Of a stretch of DNA of 52,852 bases, positions 1-7,850 are shown piece after piece (positions within the stretch are counted from its first letter, which is position 1; the number at the start of each line of letters is the position of its first letter). The notes under the pieces were generated by a model. That model was not told where the DNA came from. It saw only the letters and a list, made by a program, of their open reading frames with translations, and searched no databases. The DNA comes from Streptosporangiaceae bacterium (GTDB taxonomy: Bacteria; Actinomycetota; Actinomycetes; Streptosporangiales; Streptosporangiaceae): NCBI GenBank assembly GCA_030041275.1, contig JASHOE010000318.1, positions 1-52,852 of the forward strand, read 5' to 3'. The translations under genes and the position numbers were made by a program.

Positions 1-531
1 GCCATCACCGGCGGTGAGATCAGCCTGGTGGGCGCGTCGCTGGAGCACTTTGGCGTCGCGCGCTGGAAGCTGGAGCAGATGGGCGTCGACTTCGCCACCC
101 ATGGCGCCATTCTCCAGGTCTGCCGGGACCGCCAGCTTCGTCCCATCAACGTGATCACCGACACCTACCCGGGCTTCGCCACCGACCTGCAGTCGCCAAT
201 CATGGCGCTGTCGTGCCTGGCGGACGGCACGAGCTACATCCGGGAGACGATCTTCGACGGCCGCTACACCCTGGCCGAAGAGCTCAACAAGATGGGCGCC
301 AAGGTGGAGGTCGCCGACAACGTCGCACTCGTGCACGGCCCGACGGCGCTGCACGGTGCCGAGGTTATCGCCCACGACCTGCGCAGCGGCGTCGCGCTGA
401 TCCTCGCCGGCCTCGCCGCCGACGGGGAGACCGTGGTGGCGCCGGGCTACCTGATCGACCGCGGCCACACCTCCGTCGCCACCCGGCTGAGCACGCTCGG
501 CGCCGACATCGTCGAGGAAGTCGTCGGCTAG
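1..531 (+). CDS. murA: UDP-N-acetylglucosamine 1-carboxyvinyltransferase, C-terminal part
   Basis: The first 176 codons visible are the C-terminal half of MurA, which transfers enolpyruvate from PEP to UDP-GlcNAc in the first committed cytoplasmic step of peptidoglycan synthesis. The reading frame is open from base 1, so the gene starts outside the window; the catalytic Cys loop of the N-terminal domain is therefore not seen. Recognisable MurA segments are the GFATDLQSP stretch, whose Asp corresponds to the catalytic Asp305 of the E. coli enzyme, and the C-terminal DRGHTSVATRLSTLGADI. The TAG stop directly abuts the stop codon of the convergent monooxygenase gene with no spacer. A MurA paralogue is possible, but the conserved motifs fit a working enzyme. 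Confidence 0.93.
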   Translation, partial: AITGGEISLVGASLEHFGVARWKLEQMGVDFATHGAILQVCRDRQLRPINVITDTYPGFATDLQSPIMALSCLADGTSYIRETIFDGRYTLAEELNKMGAKVEVADNVALVHGPTALHGAEVIAHDLRSGVALILAGLAADGETVVAPGYLIDRGHTSVATRLSTLGADIVEEVVG

Positions 532-1554
532 CTAGGCCGACCAGCGCCGGATGACGTCCCGGCTGAACCTCGCCATCTCCGCACGCTGCGGCGAGAACTG
601 CAGCAGCATCAGGTCGACTCCGGCCCGCTCGTAGGCCCGCAGCCGGTCGATGATCAGCTCGGGCGTCCCGACCAGCCCGCTGCGCAGGCCGCGATTGGAC
701 ACGCTGTACTCCTCGAGCGAGGGGGGCGACTCCAGCTGCGATCCTTCGATGAAGTCCCGGTAGGAGGCGTAGGCCTCCGGCGAGGACCGGACGTCAAGCA
801 CCCGGGCCAGCTCGGCCCGCGCCGCCGCCTCCGTGTCCCGGCAGATGACATAGCCAGACACGCCGAACTGCAGCGGCGGCCGGCCCGCCGCGAGCCGACG
901 CGCCGTGAGGTCGGCGACCTTGGCCGCGATCACCTCGGGCGAATCTCCATGCATGACGTAGGCGTCGGCCAGCGCGGCGATGACGTCCTTGGCCTTTGGC
1001 GACTCCCCGCCCATGTAGACCGGCGGCAGCCGGGACGGCTTGGGCTCGAGCACGGTGCCAGCAAGCTGGTACAGGGGGCCGGAATGGGTGACGGTATCCT
1101 CCCGCAGCAGCCGCCGAACGACGCCAAGCCACTCTTCGGTCCTGGCGTACCGGGCGTCGTGCACGTCGAACGGAGCACCGTACTGCGCGGCCTCGTCCTG
1201 CCACCACGACGACACCACGTTCAGCGATATCCGACCCGGCGCGATCACGTCGAGGGTGGACAGCGCCTTGGCGGTGGGCGCGGGCGCGTGGTAGTTCGGC
1301 CGCACCGCGAGCATCAGCTCCAGCGTGCTGGTCGCCGCCGCGATGGCGGGTGCCAGCGTCCAGCAGTCAAGCGACGGCGCGCGCGGACCCTTGATGTCGT
1401 TGAGGTTGAGCTCGGCGATCAGGGTCAGGTCGAAGCCCAGCCGCTCGCTGTCACGGGCGAGATCGCGGACGTAGGGCCAGGACACCGGCATGCCCTCCGC
1501 GGGCACATTGCGCAGCCAGCCGCCGAAGATCGGCAGCCAGTATCCGAACCGCAT
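532..1554 (-). CDS. LLM-class FMNH2-dependent monooxygenase (SsuD/SfnG-like)
   Basis: This 340-residue protein belongs to the bacterial luciferase-like flavin monooxygenases. It resembles the alkanesulfonate (SsuD) and dimethyl sulfone (SfnG) monooxygenases: the N-terminus begins MRFGYWLPIFGG, GRISLNVVSSWW lies in the middle, and GLVGTPELIIDRLRAYERAG is near the C-terminus. Family members use reduced FMN from a partner reductase and O2 to cleave C-S bonds or hydroxylate substrates. The substrate here cannot be read from sequence. It is the last gene of an apparent four-gene minus-strand operon and starts 20 bp after the ATP-grasp stop. No flavin reductase or sulfonate transporter gene is adjacent, which argues against a simple sulfonate-scavenging role and for a tailoring step in a small pathway. 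Confidence 0.85.
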   Translation of the reverse strand: MRFGYWLPIFGGWLRNVPAEGMPVSWPYVRDLARDSERLGFDLTLIAELNLNDIKGPRAPSLDCWTLAPAIAAATSTLELMLAVRPNYHAPAPTAKALSTLDVIAPGRISLNVVSSWWQDEAAQYGAPFDVHDARYARTEEWLGVVRRLLREDTVTHSGPLYQLAGTVLEPKPSRLPPVYMGGESPKAKDVIAALADAYVMHGDSPEVIAAKVADLTARRLAAGRPPLQFGVSGYVICRDTEAAARAELARVLDVRSSPEAYASYRDFIEGSQLESPPSLEEYSVSNRGLRSGLVGTPELIIDRLRAYERAGVDLMLLQFSPQRAEMARFSRDVIRRWSA

Positions 1555-1574
1555 GCTGGCCTCCGCACCGCTCG

Positions 1575-2510
1575 CTACCGGTCGGCGGCGGACCCGAGCA
1601 GCCGCCAGAAAAACTCAGTCAGCGCCGCGAGCGCAGGCCGGGGCGCCACAGCCTCGATCTCGGCGTTGTAGTTCGTCGTGGTGTTGACGTCGTAGGTCAC
1701 CAGCCGCCCGTCGGCGGTCTCGATGAACTCGAAGCCGGCGATCTCGATCTCGTGCCTGGCCGCAAAGTCGAGGTAGCGCCCGATCACCGGGTCGCTGAAC
1801 CCGGCCCGCAGCGTAAACAGCGACGGCTGCGCCGGCCCGCCCGCCGCCGGAACGACGCACGCGTCGGCGGGGCACAGCTCGAACCCGCCCCTGGCCGTAT
1901 CCGCGGTGATGGCGTACACGAATTCACCGCCGACGACTTCCACCCTCGTGATCTCCGGCCGGGCGGCCGCCAGGTACTCCTGCAGCAGGGTGATCCCGCC
2001 GACGGGCGGCTCGTAGTCCGGTCCCGCGAGGTAGGCGTCGAATTCGGCGTGGGTGGCGAACAACCGCACGCCGAGGCCCTTACCGCCCTGATTGTGCTTG
2101 CTGATGAAGGGAACGGGCAGCTTGCGCGCGGCGGCCGCCAGCTCGGTCGCGCCCGCCACGGCCAGCGTCCGCGGCACGTCGAACCCGGCCGCCCGCAAGG
2201 CGGCGAGCTGCTCGACCTTGCTCATCTCGAGTTCCAGCACCCGGCGCCCGTTCACCACCCGACGGCCGGCGCCGGCCAGCCAGGCGAGGACGCCGCGGGT
2301 CTGGTCCTTGGCGTACGGGTGTCCGCGGGTGTGCGACGAGGCGCTCATCCGGGACCAGAACACCCCCGCCGGTGGCTCGGCGTCGAGGTCGAGCACGGCG
2401 TCGCCGAGCAGCCACTGCTCGTGCGGCAGGCCGGCCCGGTCAAACGCAGCGGCCAGTGGCGCGTACCACGCCGGGTTCTCGTGCAGCACATAGAGCTTCT
2501 CCGGCGGCAC
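1575..2510 (-). CDS. ATP-grasp ligase, RimK-like
   Basis: This 311-residue protein has the ATP-grasp fold: a Rossmann-like N-terminal third, a glycine-rich ATP loop KHNQGGKGLGVR near residue 140, and a C-terminal metal-binding segment FEFIETADGRLVTYDVNTTT near residue 265, where the Asp-x-Asn and preceding Glu would bind Mg2+. Relatives (RimK-type and D-Ala-D-Ala-ligase-type enzymes) join a carboxylate to an amine through an acyl phosphate. The exact substrate is unknown. The GTG start at 2508-2510 follows a GGGG stretch at a workable distance. It lies between a HisC-like aminotransferase gene (78 bp upstream) and the flavin monooxygenase, suggesting that all three act on one amino-acid-derived molecule. 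Confidence 0.82.
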   Translation of the reverse strand: MPPEKLYVLHENPAWYAPLAAAFDRAGLPHEQWLLGDAVLDLDAEPPAGVFWSRMSASSHTRGHPYAKDQTRGVLAWLAGAGRRVVNGRRVLELEMSKVEQLAALRAAGFDVPRTLAVAGATELAAAARKLPVPFISKHNQGGKGLGVRLFATHAEFDAYLAGPDYEPPVGGITLLQEYLAAARPEITRVEVVGGEFVYAITADTARGGFELCPADACVVPAAGGPAQPSLFTLRAGFSDPVIGRYLDFAARHEIEIAGFEFIETADGRLVTYDVNTTTNYNAEIEAVAPRPALAALTEFFWRLLGSAADR

Positions 2511-2588
2511 GTCACCAGCCCCGGTCCGGGTGACACACCGGTGCCCGGTGCGCCCCTGGCAGGTCGCGGTGGTCGCGCGCGCGTGCCA

Positions 2589-3665
2589 TCAAGCGCGGTG
2601 CCGATAGCTCGCCGCGGCGGCAAGGAGCCGGTCGTTCGCCTCCGCGTCGGCGATGGTGATCCGGACGCCGTCGGGCAGATACGGCCGCACGCTCAGCCCG
2701 GCCTCGTCGCAGTGCTCGGTGAACTCGGCTGACCGGTCGCGGAGCGGCAGCCAGACGAAGTTGGCTTCGGTCGGCGGTACGGTCCAGCCCTGGCCGAGCA
2801 GCTCGTGCCGCACCCGGTCACGCTCCTTCACGACCAGCTCCACCCGCTCCAGCAGCTCGGACTCGGCCGCCAGGGACGCGACTGCGGCGGCCTGGGCGAT
2901 CGAGTTCACCGTGAACGGGAGCATGGTCTTGCGGACGGCGGCGGCGACCGGCTCGTGCCCCACCAGGTAGCCGACTCGGAGCCCGGCCAGCCCGTACGCC
3001 TTGGAGAAGGTGCGCAGCACAGCCACGTTCGGCCGGTCCGCGTACACGCGCAGGCCGTCGGGCACCTGCGGGTCGCGGACATACTGCACGTACGCCTCGT
3101 CGATCACGACCAGGCAGTCCGCGGGGACCCGGTCGAGGAACGCGGTGAGCTCGGCGCTCGTGACAGCCGTTCCGGTCGGGTTGTTAGGGCTGCACACGAA
3201 GACGAGCCTGGTCTTGTCCGTGATGGCGGCCGCCATGGCCGGCAGGTCGTGCCGGAAGTCCCGGAGCGGGACCCTGATCGACGTCGCGTTCGCCAGGTCG
3301 GTGAGGTAGGGGTAGGCCTCAAACGACCGCCACGCGTAGATCACCTCGGCGCCCGGCTCGCCAACCGCCTCCAGCAGCTGCTGGGCGAGCCCCACCGAAC
3401 CGCAGCCGACCGCGACGTGCCCGGCCGGGACACCGAGCCGGGTGGCGAGCGCGTCGATCAGCTCGGCCGCGGTGTTGTCCGGGTACCGGTTCACGTGGCT
3501 AGCAGCGCTCGCGATCGCGGCTCGGACCGACGGCAGCGGGTCGTACGGCGACTCGTTCGCCGAGAGCTTGAACGTCCGCCCGGCTGCCGGCGCCGGCGGC
3601 CGTCCCGGCGTGTACCCGACGAACTGGTCGAGCACGGCCCGGAACCGTGGTGAGTCTGCAGACAC
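2589..3665 (-). CDS. Class I/II PLP aminotransferase, HisC/Pat-like
   Basis: This 358-residue, PLP-dependent fold-type I aminotransferase is close to histidinol-phosphate and aromatic (Pat) aminotransferases. Visible signatures are ANESP near residue 36, CSPNNPTGT near 158-166, the cofactor Asp189 in VVIDEAYV, and the PLP-binding Lys222 in [17 protein letters not shown] HisC role in histidine synthesis is possible, but no his gene is adjacent. The upstream neighbour is a NrtR-like regulator only 11 bp away, and the downstream neighbours are an ATP-grasp ligase and a flavin monooxygenase. Aromatic amino-acid transamination, or a dedicated step of an unknown operon, is at least as likely as histidine synthesis. 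Confidence 0.87.
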   Translation of the reverse strand: MSADSPRFRAVLDQFVGYTPGRPPAPAAGRTFKLSANESPYDPLPSVRAAIASAASHVNRYPDNTAAELIDALATRLGVPAGHVAVGCGSVGLAQQLLEAVGEPGAEVIYAWRSFEAYPYLTDLANATSIRVPLRDFRHDLPAMAAAITDKTRLVFVCSPNNPTGTAVTSAELTAFLDRVPADCLVVIDEAYVQYVRDPQVPDGLRVYADRPNVAVLRTFSKAYGLAGLRVGYLVGHEPVAAAVRKTMLPFTVNSIAQAAAVASLAAESELLERVELVVKERDRVRHELLGQGWTVPPTEANFVWLPLRDRSAEFTEHCDEAGLSVRPYLPDGVRITIADAEANDRLLAAAASYRHRA

Positions 3666-3676
3666 CGTCGTCCTCC

Positions 3677-4393
3677 TCAGCTGCTGGCTGCCGGAAATTC
3701 GATGCTATCCGGGCGGCGGCGGCCGGCGGCCGGCTCGCGCGGCCGCAGCATCGGCGGGTACAGCAGGACCGCCGGGCCGCGCCGGTAGACCTGGGCGGGC
3801 CGGCCGCCTGAGGTCGTGACGGCGCCGGTCTCCACCAGGAAGTCGCGGGCTCCCGTGACCTTCCGGTGAAAATTGCGCGGGTCAAGCTGGGTTCCCCAGA
3901 CGATCTCGTAGACCCGGCGAAGCTCCGCAACGGTGAACTCGTCGCGGCAGAAGGCAGCGGCGAGGGACGTGTACTCGAGCTTCGACCTGGCCCGCTCGAC
4001 CCCGTCCTGGAGGATCCTGGCGTGGTCGAAGGCCATGGCCGTCAGCGCGCTGACGGGCTGCCAGCTCATCTGCGGCTGGTCCGGCGCCGGCAGGTCAGGG
4101 GCCAGGCCGAGATAGGCCACCGACACCGCGCGCCGGGTTGGGTCCCGGTCCGGGTAGCCGTAGGTCCGCAGCTGCTCCAGGTGCACCAGCTCCCCCGGCA
4201 GCCCGGCCCGCTCGGCCAGTACCCTGGCCGCCGCGGCGGAGAGGTCCTCGTCCAGCCGGATGAAGCCACCGGGCAGCCCCGGTAGCCCGGCATACGGCTC
4301 GGTATCCCGGCGCCAGGCCAGCACCGTCAGCTGGCCGTCGCGGACCGTCAGGATCACCAGGTCAACGCTGACACCGATCCGAGGCACGGTCAC
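3677..4393 (-). CDS. NrtR-like regulator: degenerate NUDIX domain plus winged helix
   Basis: The 238-residue protein has an N-terminal NUDIX fold (about 1-140) followed by a winged-helix region (about 150-220, around [20 protein letters not shown]). This is the layout of NrtR transcription factors, which sense ADP-ribose-type ligands. The NUDIX box at 43-65 keeps the first Gly and Glu49, but the catalytic core reads RVLAERAGL where the consensus is R-E-U-x-E-E-x-G-U. Two of the metal-binding Glu positions are therefore Val58 and Arg62, so hydrolase activity is unlikely. It starts the minus-strand operon with the aminotransferase and is divergent from the blaI homologue across a 161-bp gap, so it probably controls its own operon. 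Confidence 0.8.
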   Translation of the reverse strand: MTVPRIGVSVDLVILTVRDGQLTVLAWRRDTEPYAGLPGLPGGFIRLDEDLSAAAARVLAERAGLPGELVHLEQLRTYGYPDRDPTRRAVSVAYLGLAPDLPAPDQPQMSWQPVSALTAMAFDHARILQDGVERARSKLEYTSLAAAFCRDEFTVAELRRVYEIVWGTQLDPRNFHRKVTGARDFLVETGAVTTSGGRPAQVYRRGPAVLLYPPMLRPREPAAGRRRPDSIEFPAASS

Positions 4394-4542
4394 ATTCGCA
4401 CACGCTAGCGCGGTCGCACGTCCCCGGTGTCACCCCTGCCGCCGCCGCGGCGTCACCCGAGGCTGACACGGCAGCGCATGATAGCCGCCTGCTCGGCCGC
4501 CGCACCCGGCGACCTGCCCTGGTGGGCCTGATTCGTCCGGGT

Positions 4543-4555
4543 TAGAATTACCGCG
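4543..4555 (+). promoter_or_regulatory. Leaderless promoter candidate for the blaI-like gene
   Basis: A -10-like TAGAAT occupies 4543-4548, and the GTG start is at 4555, which is where transcription would begin. No Shine-Dalgarno sequence precedes the GTG. A clear -35 hexamer is not seen. This fits a leaderless mRNA, common in actinobacteria. Confidence 0.5.
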
Positions 4556-4920
4556 TGAACCGACTCGGCGACCTGGAGCGCGCCATAATGGATGTGCTCT
4601 GGGAGGCTGCAGACCCGCTGAGCGTCCGCGAGGTAAGCAGCCGACTGACCGATCGGGACCTGGCTCACACGACCGTGATGACCGTGCTCGATCGGCTCGC
4701 CAAGAAGGGCTTCGCCCGGCGGGAGCGCAATGGTCGGGCATGGCACTATCGTGCCGCGGAAAGCCGGGAAGCGTACGTGACGGAGCTGATGCTGAGCGCA
4801 CTGGACCAAACCGGAGACCGGCAGGCCGCGCTGGCGCGATTCGCGCGCAGTGTCTCCGGTACCGAGGCCCAGGCGCTGCTGCGGGCCCTCGGGACGCTCG
4901 GCGAGGCGCCCAGGGGGTAG
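4555..4920 (+). CDS. BlaI/MecI/CopY-family transcriptional repressor
   Basis: This 121-residue protein begins with the BlaI winged-helix pattern (LGDLERAIMDVLWEAADPLS, then TTVMTVLDRLAKKGFARRER) and ends with the helical dimerisation tail. BlaI-type repressors bind as dimers and are removed by proteolysis triggered by a BlaR1-type membrane peptidase. That partner follows directly: the M56 peptidase GTG is 3 bp after this stop. In actinobacteria such pairs are widespread and often not linked to beta-lactamases, and no beta-lactamase gene lies nearby. The target may be a cell-envelope or respiratory gene elsewhere. Confidence 0.92.
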   Translation: MNRLGDLERAIMDVLWEAADPLSVREVSSRLTDRDLAHTTVMTVLDRLAKKGFARRERNGRAWHYRAAESREAYVTELMLSALDQTGDRQAALARFARSVSGTEAQALLRALGTLGEAPRG

Positions 4921-4923
4921 GTC

Positions 4924-5868
4924 GTGTCCGTTGCCGACCTTGTTCTTGCCATCGTCGCCATCTGCTGCATTCCCGCGGCCAGGGCGCTCGCTACGGCGTC
5001 TTGGCCGAGCCGTAGCCCGGTGGCAGCGATCCTGTTGTGGCAGGCGCTGGGCCTGAGCTGGGGCCTCGCCGCCGTCGGCGCCCTCGTCGGGTTCGCGGTG
5101 CCCGGTTCGGGTGGCGCAGTCGGCACCGCGGCCCTCGGTCGGCTAGCCAGCCTGGCGCGGGCGGACAACCCGGTGGAGATCATCAGGGGGATCGGACCAG
5201 CGCGGCTCGCGTGCCTGGCCGCTGGCCTGCTGCTGTTCGGGGTGCTCTGCTGGATCCTCGTCGCAGCCTCAGCCTCCGTACTGCGAGCCCGGCAGCGTCA
5301 GCGGGAGCTGCTCAGCCTGCTTGCGCACGGCGATCCCAAGGTTCCTGGTGCTCTGGTCGTCGACCATCCCGCGGCAGCCGCCTACTGCCTGCCCGGCCTG
5401 CGGCCCGAGATTGTGATCAGCGCCGGCACGCTCGCCTTGCTCGACGCCGACGAGCTCGCGGCTGTCCTCGCCCACGAGCGAGCCCATCTGCGGGAACGGC
5501 ACGACCTTGTGCTGCTGCCGTTCCTGGCGCTGCTCCGCGCGTTCAGCTGGGCCGGCGTCACTACCCGCGCCTACCGGGCGGTCGGCCTGCTGCTGGAGAT
5601 GCACGCCGATGACCGCGTGCTGCGCCAGCTGCCAGCACGAGAGCTCGCCACGGCCCTGCTGCGAGTGGGCGCGGCCGGAGGTGGCGCGGTCCCAGCTGGC
5701 GCCCTCGCCGTCGCCGGCCCGACTGTGGAGTGCGAGGTGGCGGCCAGGGTCATCCGGCTGCTGCGCCCGCCGCCAGAGCTGAGCGGCGTGGCGACGTCGC
5801 TGGTGCTGTTGATCTCTGCTGTGCTGGTCGTCGTGCCTGCGAGCTTGCTGGTGCTGCCGCTGCGCTAG
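4924..5868 (+). CDS. M56-family (BlaR1-like) membrane metallopeptidase
   Basis: The 314-residue integral membrane protein has hydrophobic segments near 5-20, 34-60, 93-120 and 290-312, and a cytoplasmic zinc protease motif HERAH at 184-188. It is the M56 peptidase core of BlaR1/MecR1 without the extracellular penicillin-binding sensor domain, so the signal must be read by the membrane part itself or by a partner. It is co-transcribed with the upstream blaI homologue (3-bp gap) and presumably cleaves that repressor. The gene is convergent with the AlaX operon across a 79-bp gap in which no strong terminator hairpin is evident. Confidence 0.9.
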   Translation: MSVADLVLAIVAICCIPAARALATASWPSRSPVAAILLWQALGLSWGLAAVGALVGFAVPGSGGAVGTAALGRLASLARADNPVEIIRGIGPARLACLAAGLLLFGVLCWILVAASASVLRARQRQRELLSLLAHGDPKVPGALVVDHPAAAAYCLPGLRPEIVISAGTLALLDADELAAVLAHERAHLRERHDLVLLPFLALLRAFSWAGVTTRAYRAVGLLLEMHADDRVLRQLPARELATALLRVGAAGGGAVPAGALAVAGPTVECEVAARVIRLLRPPPELSGVATSLVLLISAVLVVVPASLLVLPLR

Positions 5869-5947
5869 CGTCAGCCGCGCAGGTACAGGTAGCCGGGTCG
5901 CACCAGGTCTCATCCCCGGGCCTGTGCTGGTGGCGGCCGCTTCGAAG

Positions 5948-6679
5948 CTACCCGCCGACTCTGATCCGGAGCCGGCGGAAGCCGCGGCCTTTGCTCTCTA
6001 TCTTGGCGACCTCAATCCGGCCGATGTGTTTGGTGCTCGCCACGTGCGTGCCGCCGTCAGCCTGCTGGTCGAGACCGACGATGTCGATGATCCGGACCGC
6101 CGCGACCTCCGGCGGCACCAGATTGGTGGCGGTCCTGATGATGTCGGGCAGCTCGAAGGCCTGCTCGCGGGGCAGCACGCGCACCTCGATGCGCCGGTCG
6201 GCGCCGACCTCCGCGTTGCATGCCGCCTCTACCGCGTCCCGGAATCCGGGCGGCAGCTCGGGCAGGTCGAAGTCCATGCGGGCGGTTAGCGGCTCCATGT
6301 TGCCACCGGTGACCAGGGCGCCATAGTCGCGAAATACGACACCGCACAGCACGTGCAGCGCCGAGTGCGTCCGCATGAGCGCGGTCCGGCGGTCGTCCGC
6401 GACCGCCCCGTTCACCGATGTCCCGGCCGACGGGATCGGGTCGCCATCCGCCGGGATCAGATAGAGGTCATCGCCCTTGCGAGCGCCGACGATCTGGGTC
6501 TGCACGCCGCCCCAGAGCAGCACACCCTCGTCCGGCGGCTGGCCACCACCGCCCGGATAGAAGGCGGAGCGGTCGAGCACAATGCCGTCTGGACCCGAAT
6601 CGAGCACGACGGCAGGCCACTCGCGCACGGTCTGGTCATCGAGCTCAAGCCGGTGCGTGCGCCACTGCGCCTCGGTCAT
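5948..6679 (-). CDS. AlaX-type alanyl-tRNA editing protein
   Basis: The 243-residue stand-alone editing domain is related to the AlaRS C-terminal editing region and would hydrolyse mischarged Ser- or Gly-tRNA(Ala) in the cytoplasm. It shows the SAFYPGGGGQP segment near residue 38 and the zinc motif HSALH (His105 and His109). In the second zinc motif, normally C-G-G-T-H, the Cys position is Asp208 (DGGTH, His212). The ATG start at 6677-6679 has GGAG a few bases upstream. It is the third gene of a minus-strand operon after the XRE regulator and DUF2516 (13-bp gap). Confidence 0.86.
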   Translation of the reverse strand: MTEAQWRTHRLELDDQTVREWPAVVLDSGPDGIVLDRSAFYPGGGGQPPDEGVLLWGGVQTQIVGARKGDDLYLIPADGDPIPSAGTSVNGAVADDRRTALMRTHSALHVLCGVVFRDYGALVTGGNMEPLTARMDFDLPELPPGFRDAVEAACNAEVGADRRIEVRVLPREQAFELPDIIRTATNLVPPEVAAVRIIDIVGLDQQADGGTHVASTKHIGRIEVAKIESKGRGFRRLRIRVGG

Positions 6680-6692
6680 CGGCTACTCCGGG

Positions 6693-7061
6693 CTACCAGG
6701 GACCGTACGGGCCCGAGTGGCTGCTGTTGCCCGACTTCAGCGCGCGAACCTTGGGCCGAACGTCGACCAGGTAGATCGCCGCCGCGACGAAGGCGACGAT
6801 AGGGAAGACGCTGAGCAGGTAAAGAGCGCCAACCGCCCCGCCGATGCCGATCACGAAGGCGACCCCGAGGATCACCAGCCACAGCGGCTTGGTCTGCTTG
6901 CCCGCTGCCGGGAACGCCGTCGTCGGGCGGCTGATGGCGTCCCCGAACGCCCAGGCTTCGACCACGAAGGCGCCGAGGCACAGCACCCAGAAGAACCAGT
7001 TGACAATCGAGAGGGCGGACAGGTTAATGACCGACAAGGCGGCCGGATGCGCGATCGTCAC
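6693..7061 (-). CDS. DUF2516-family small membrane protein
   Basis: This 122-residue protein has hydrophobic segments near 15-38, 60-80 and 83-102, and a basic polar C-terminus. It matches the actinobacterial DUF2516 family, whose function is unknown; the M. tuberculosis relative is Rv0476, near the XRE-type regulator Rv0474. That pairing is kept here, with the DUF2516 start 9 bp after the XRE stop. The mycobacterial hbhA gene that sits between the two is absent. Confidence 0.85.
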   Translation of the reverse strand: MTIAHPAALSVINLSALSIVNWFFWVLCLGAFVVEAWAFGDAISRPTTAFPAAGKQTKPLWLVILGVAFVIGIGGAVGALYLLSVFPIVAFVAAAIYLVDVRPKVRALKSGNSSHSGPYGPW

Positions 7062-7070
7062 GACGTCACG

Positions 7071-7646
7071 CTACCTGGTCTCACCGGGGCGCGGGAACGG
7101 ATGGATGGTGCCACCACCGGGGTTCTCGTCGTCTTCGTCGCCCTCGTCGTCGTCGACCTCCTGGTTGCCGTTGCGCGCAATGGCGAGCCGCCGCTGCCCG
7201 GCCCCGAGGGCGGCCGGACCGATGTTCTCGGGCCAGGTGAGCTCCGCCGCGTCCGCCGGCAGGCCAGTCTGGTCGTCGGCGAGCTCTGCGGCCTCGGACC
7301 TGGACATGGCGGTCTGGCGGCGGAAGGAGTCATAGATCTCGATCAGCATCTGCTTCTGGCGCTCTGTCAGCTCCCCGTCGGTGAGGACCGCCTCCCTGAC
7401 CACCGAGCCGGGCGGCCTGTCCTCGAGGAAGCCAGCCTGGACGTACAGAGCTTCCGCCGAAATCCGCAGCCCCTTCGCGATCTGCTGGAGGATATCCGCG
7501 CTCGGTCGCCGCAGGCCTCGTTCAATCTGGCTGAGGTACGGATTCGAGATACCAGCCGACTGGGCAAGCTGCCGCAGCGAGATCTTCGCCTGCTCGCGCT
7601 GCTCCCTGATGTAGGCGCCGATCGCGCTCACGTTCACCGGGCTCAT
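7071..7646 (-). CDS. XRE-family transcriptional regulator (Rv0474-like)
   Basis: This 191-residue protein carries an N-terminal Cro/CI helix-turn-helix (residues about 9-65, containing SLRQLAQSAGISNPYLSQIE) followed by a helical segment and a strongly acidic C-terminus rich in Asp and Glu near residue 165. The ATG at 7644-7646 was chosen because the helix-turn-helix starts just after it, although an in-frame start also exists at 7697. It resembles the mycobacterial Rv0474 regulator, which also sits near a DUF2516 gene. Two palindromes lie just upstream, suggesting autoregulation. It is the first gene of an operon with DUF2516 and AlaX. Confidence 0.88.
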   Translation of the reverse strand: MSPVNVSAIGAYIREQREQAKISLRQLAQSAGISNPYLSQIERGLRRPSADILQQIAKGLRISAEALYVQAGFLEDRPPGSVVREAVLTDGELTERQKQMLIEIYDSFRRQTAMSRSEAAELADDQTGLPADAAELTWPENIGPAALGAGQRRLAIARNGNQEVDDDEGDEDDENPGGGTIHPFPRPGETR

Positions 7647-7658
7647 GGCATCAGTCTC

Positions 7659-7682
7659 GCACCAAGGTGCTTGCAACTGCAA
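7659..7682 (-). promoter_or_regulatory. Two abutting palindromes upstream of the XRE gene
   Basis: GCACC-AA-GGTGC (7659-7670) is followed directly by TTGCA-AC-TGCAA (7671-7682). They lie 13-36 bp upstream of the XRE start. Size and position fit operators for a dimeric helix-turn-helix protein, probably the XRE product itself. Confidence 0.5.
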
Positions 7683-7850
7683 ACGCACAGCTAGCACGCC
7701 CGGTGCGACCAGCGCCGAAACGGCGACCGGCCCATTCCAGCCATAACTGCGGCGGCCAACTATCCGCCTTCTTGCCCGTGTCCATACGTAGCCGTGAGAT
7801 TACCAAGGGTAGTTCCACCTGCACGTGCTTCTGCCAGGCCAGGGGGGACA

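Noticed and set aside
532..1554. Confident assignment as ssuD alkanesulfonate monooxygenase
   Set aside because: No sulfonate transporter or flavin reductase gene is adjacent, and the family has many substrates.
2589..3665. Confident assignment as hisC of histidine biosynthesis
   Set aside because: The fold and PLP motifs fit, but no other his gene is adjacent and the operon partners point elsewhere, so no gene symbol was given.
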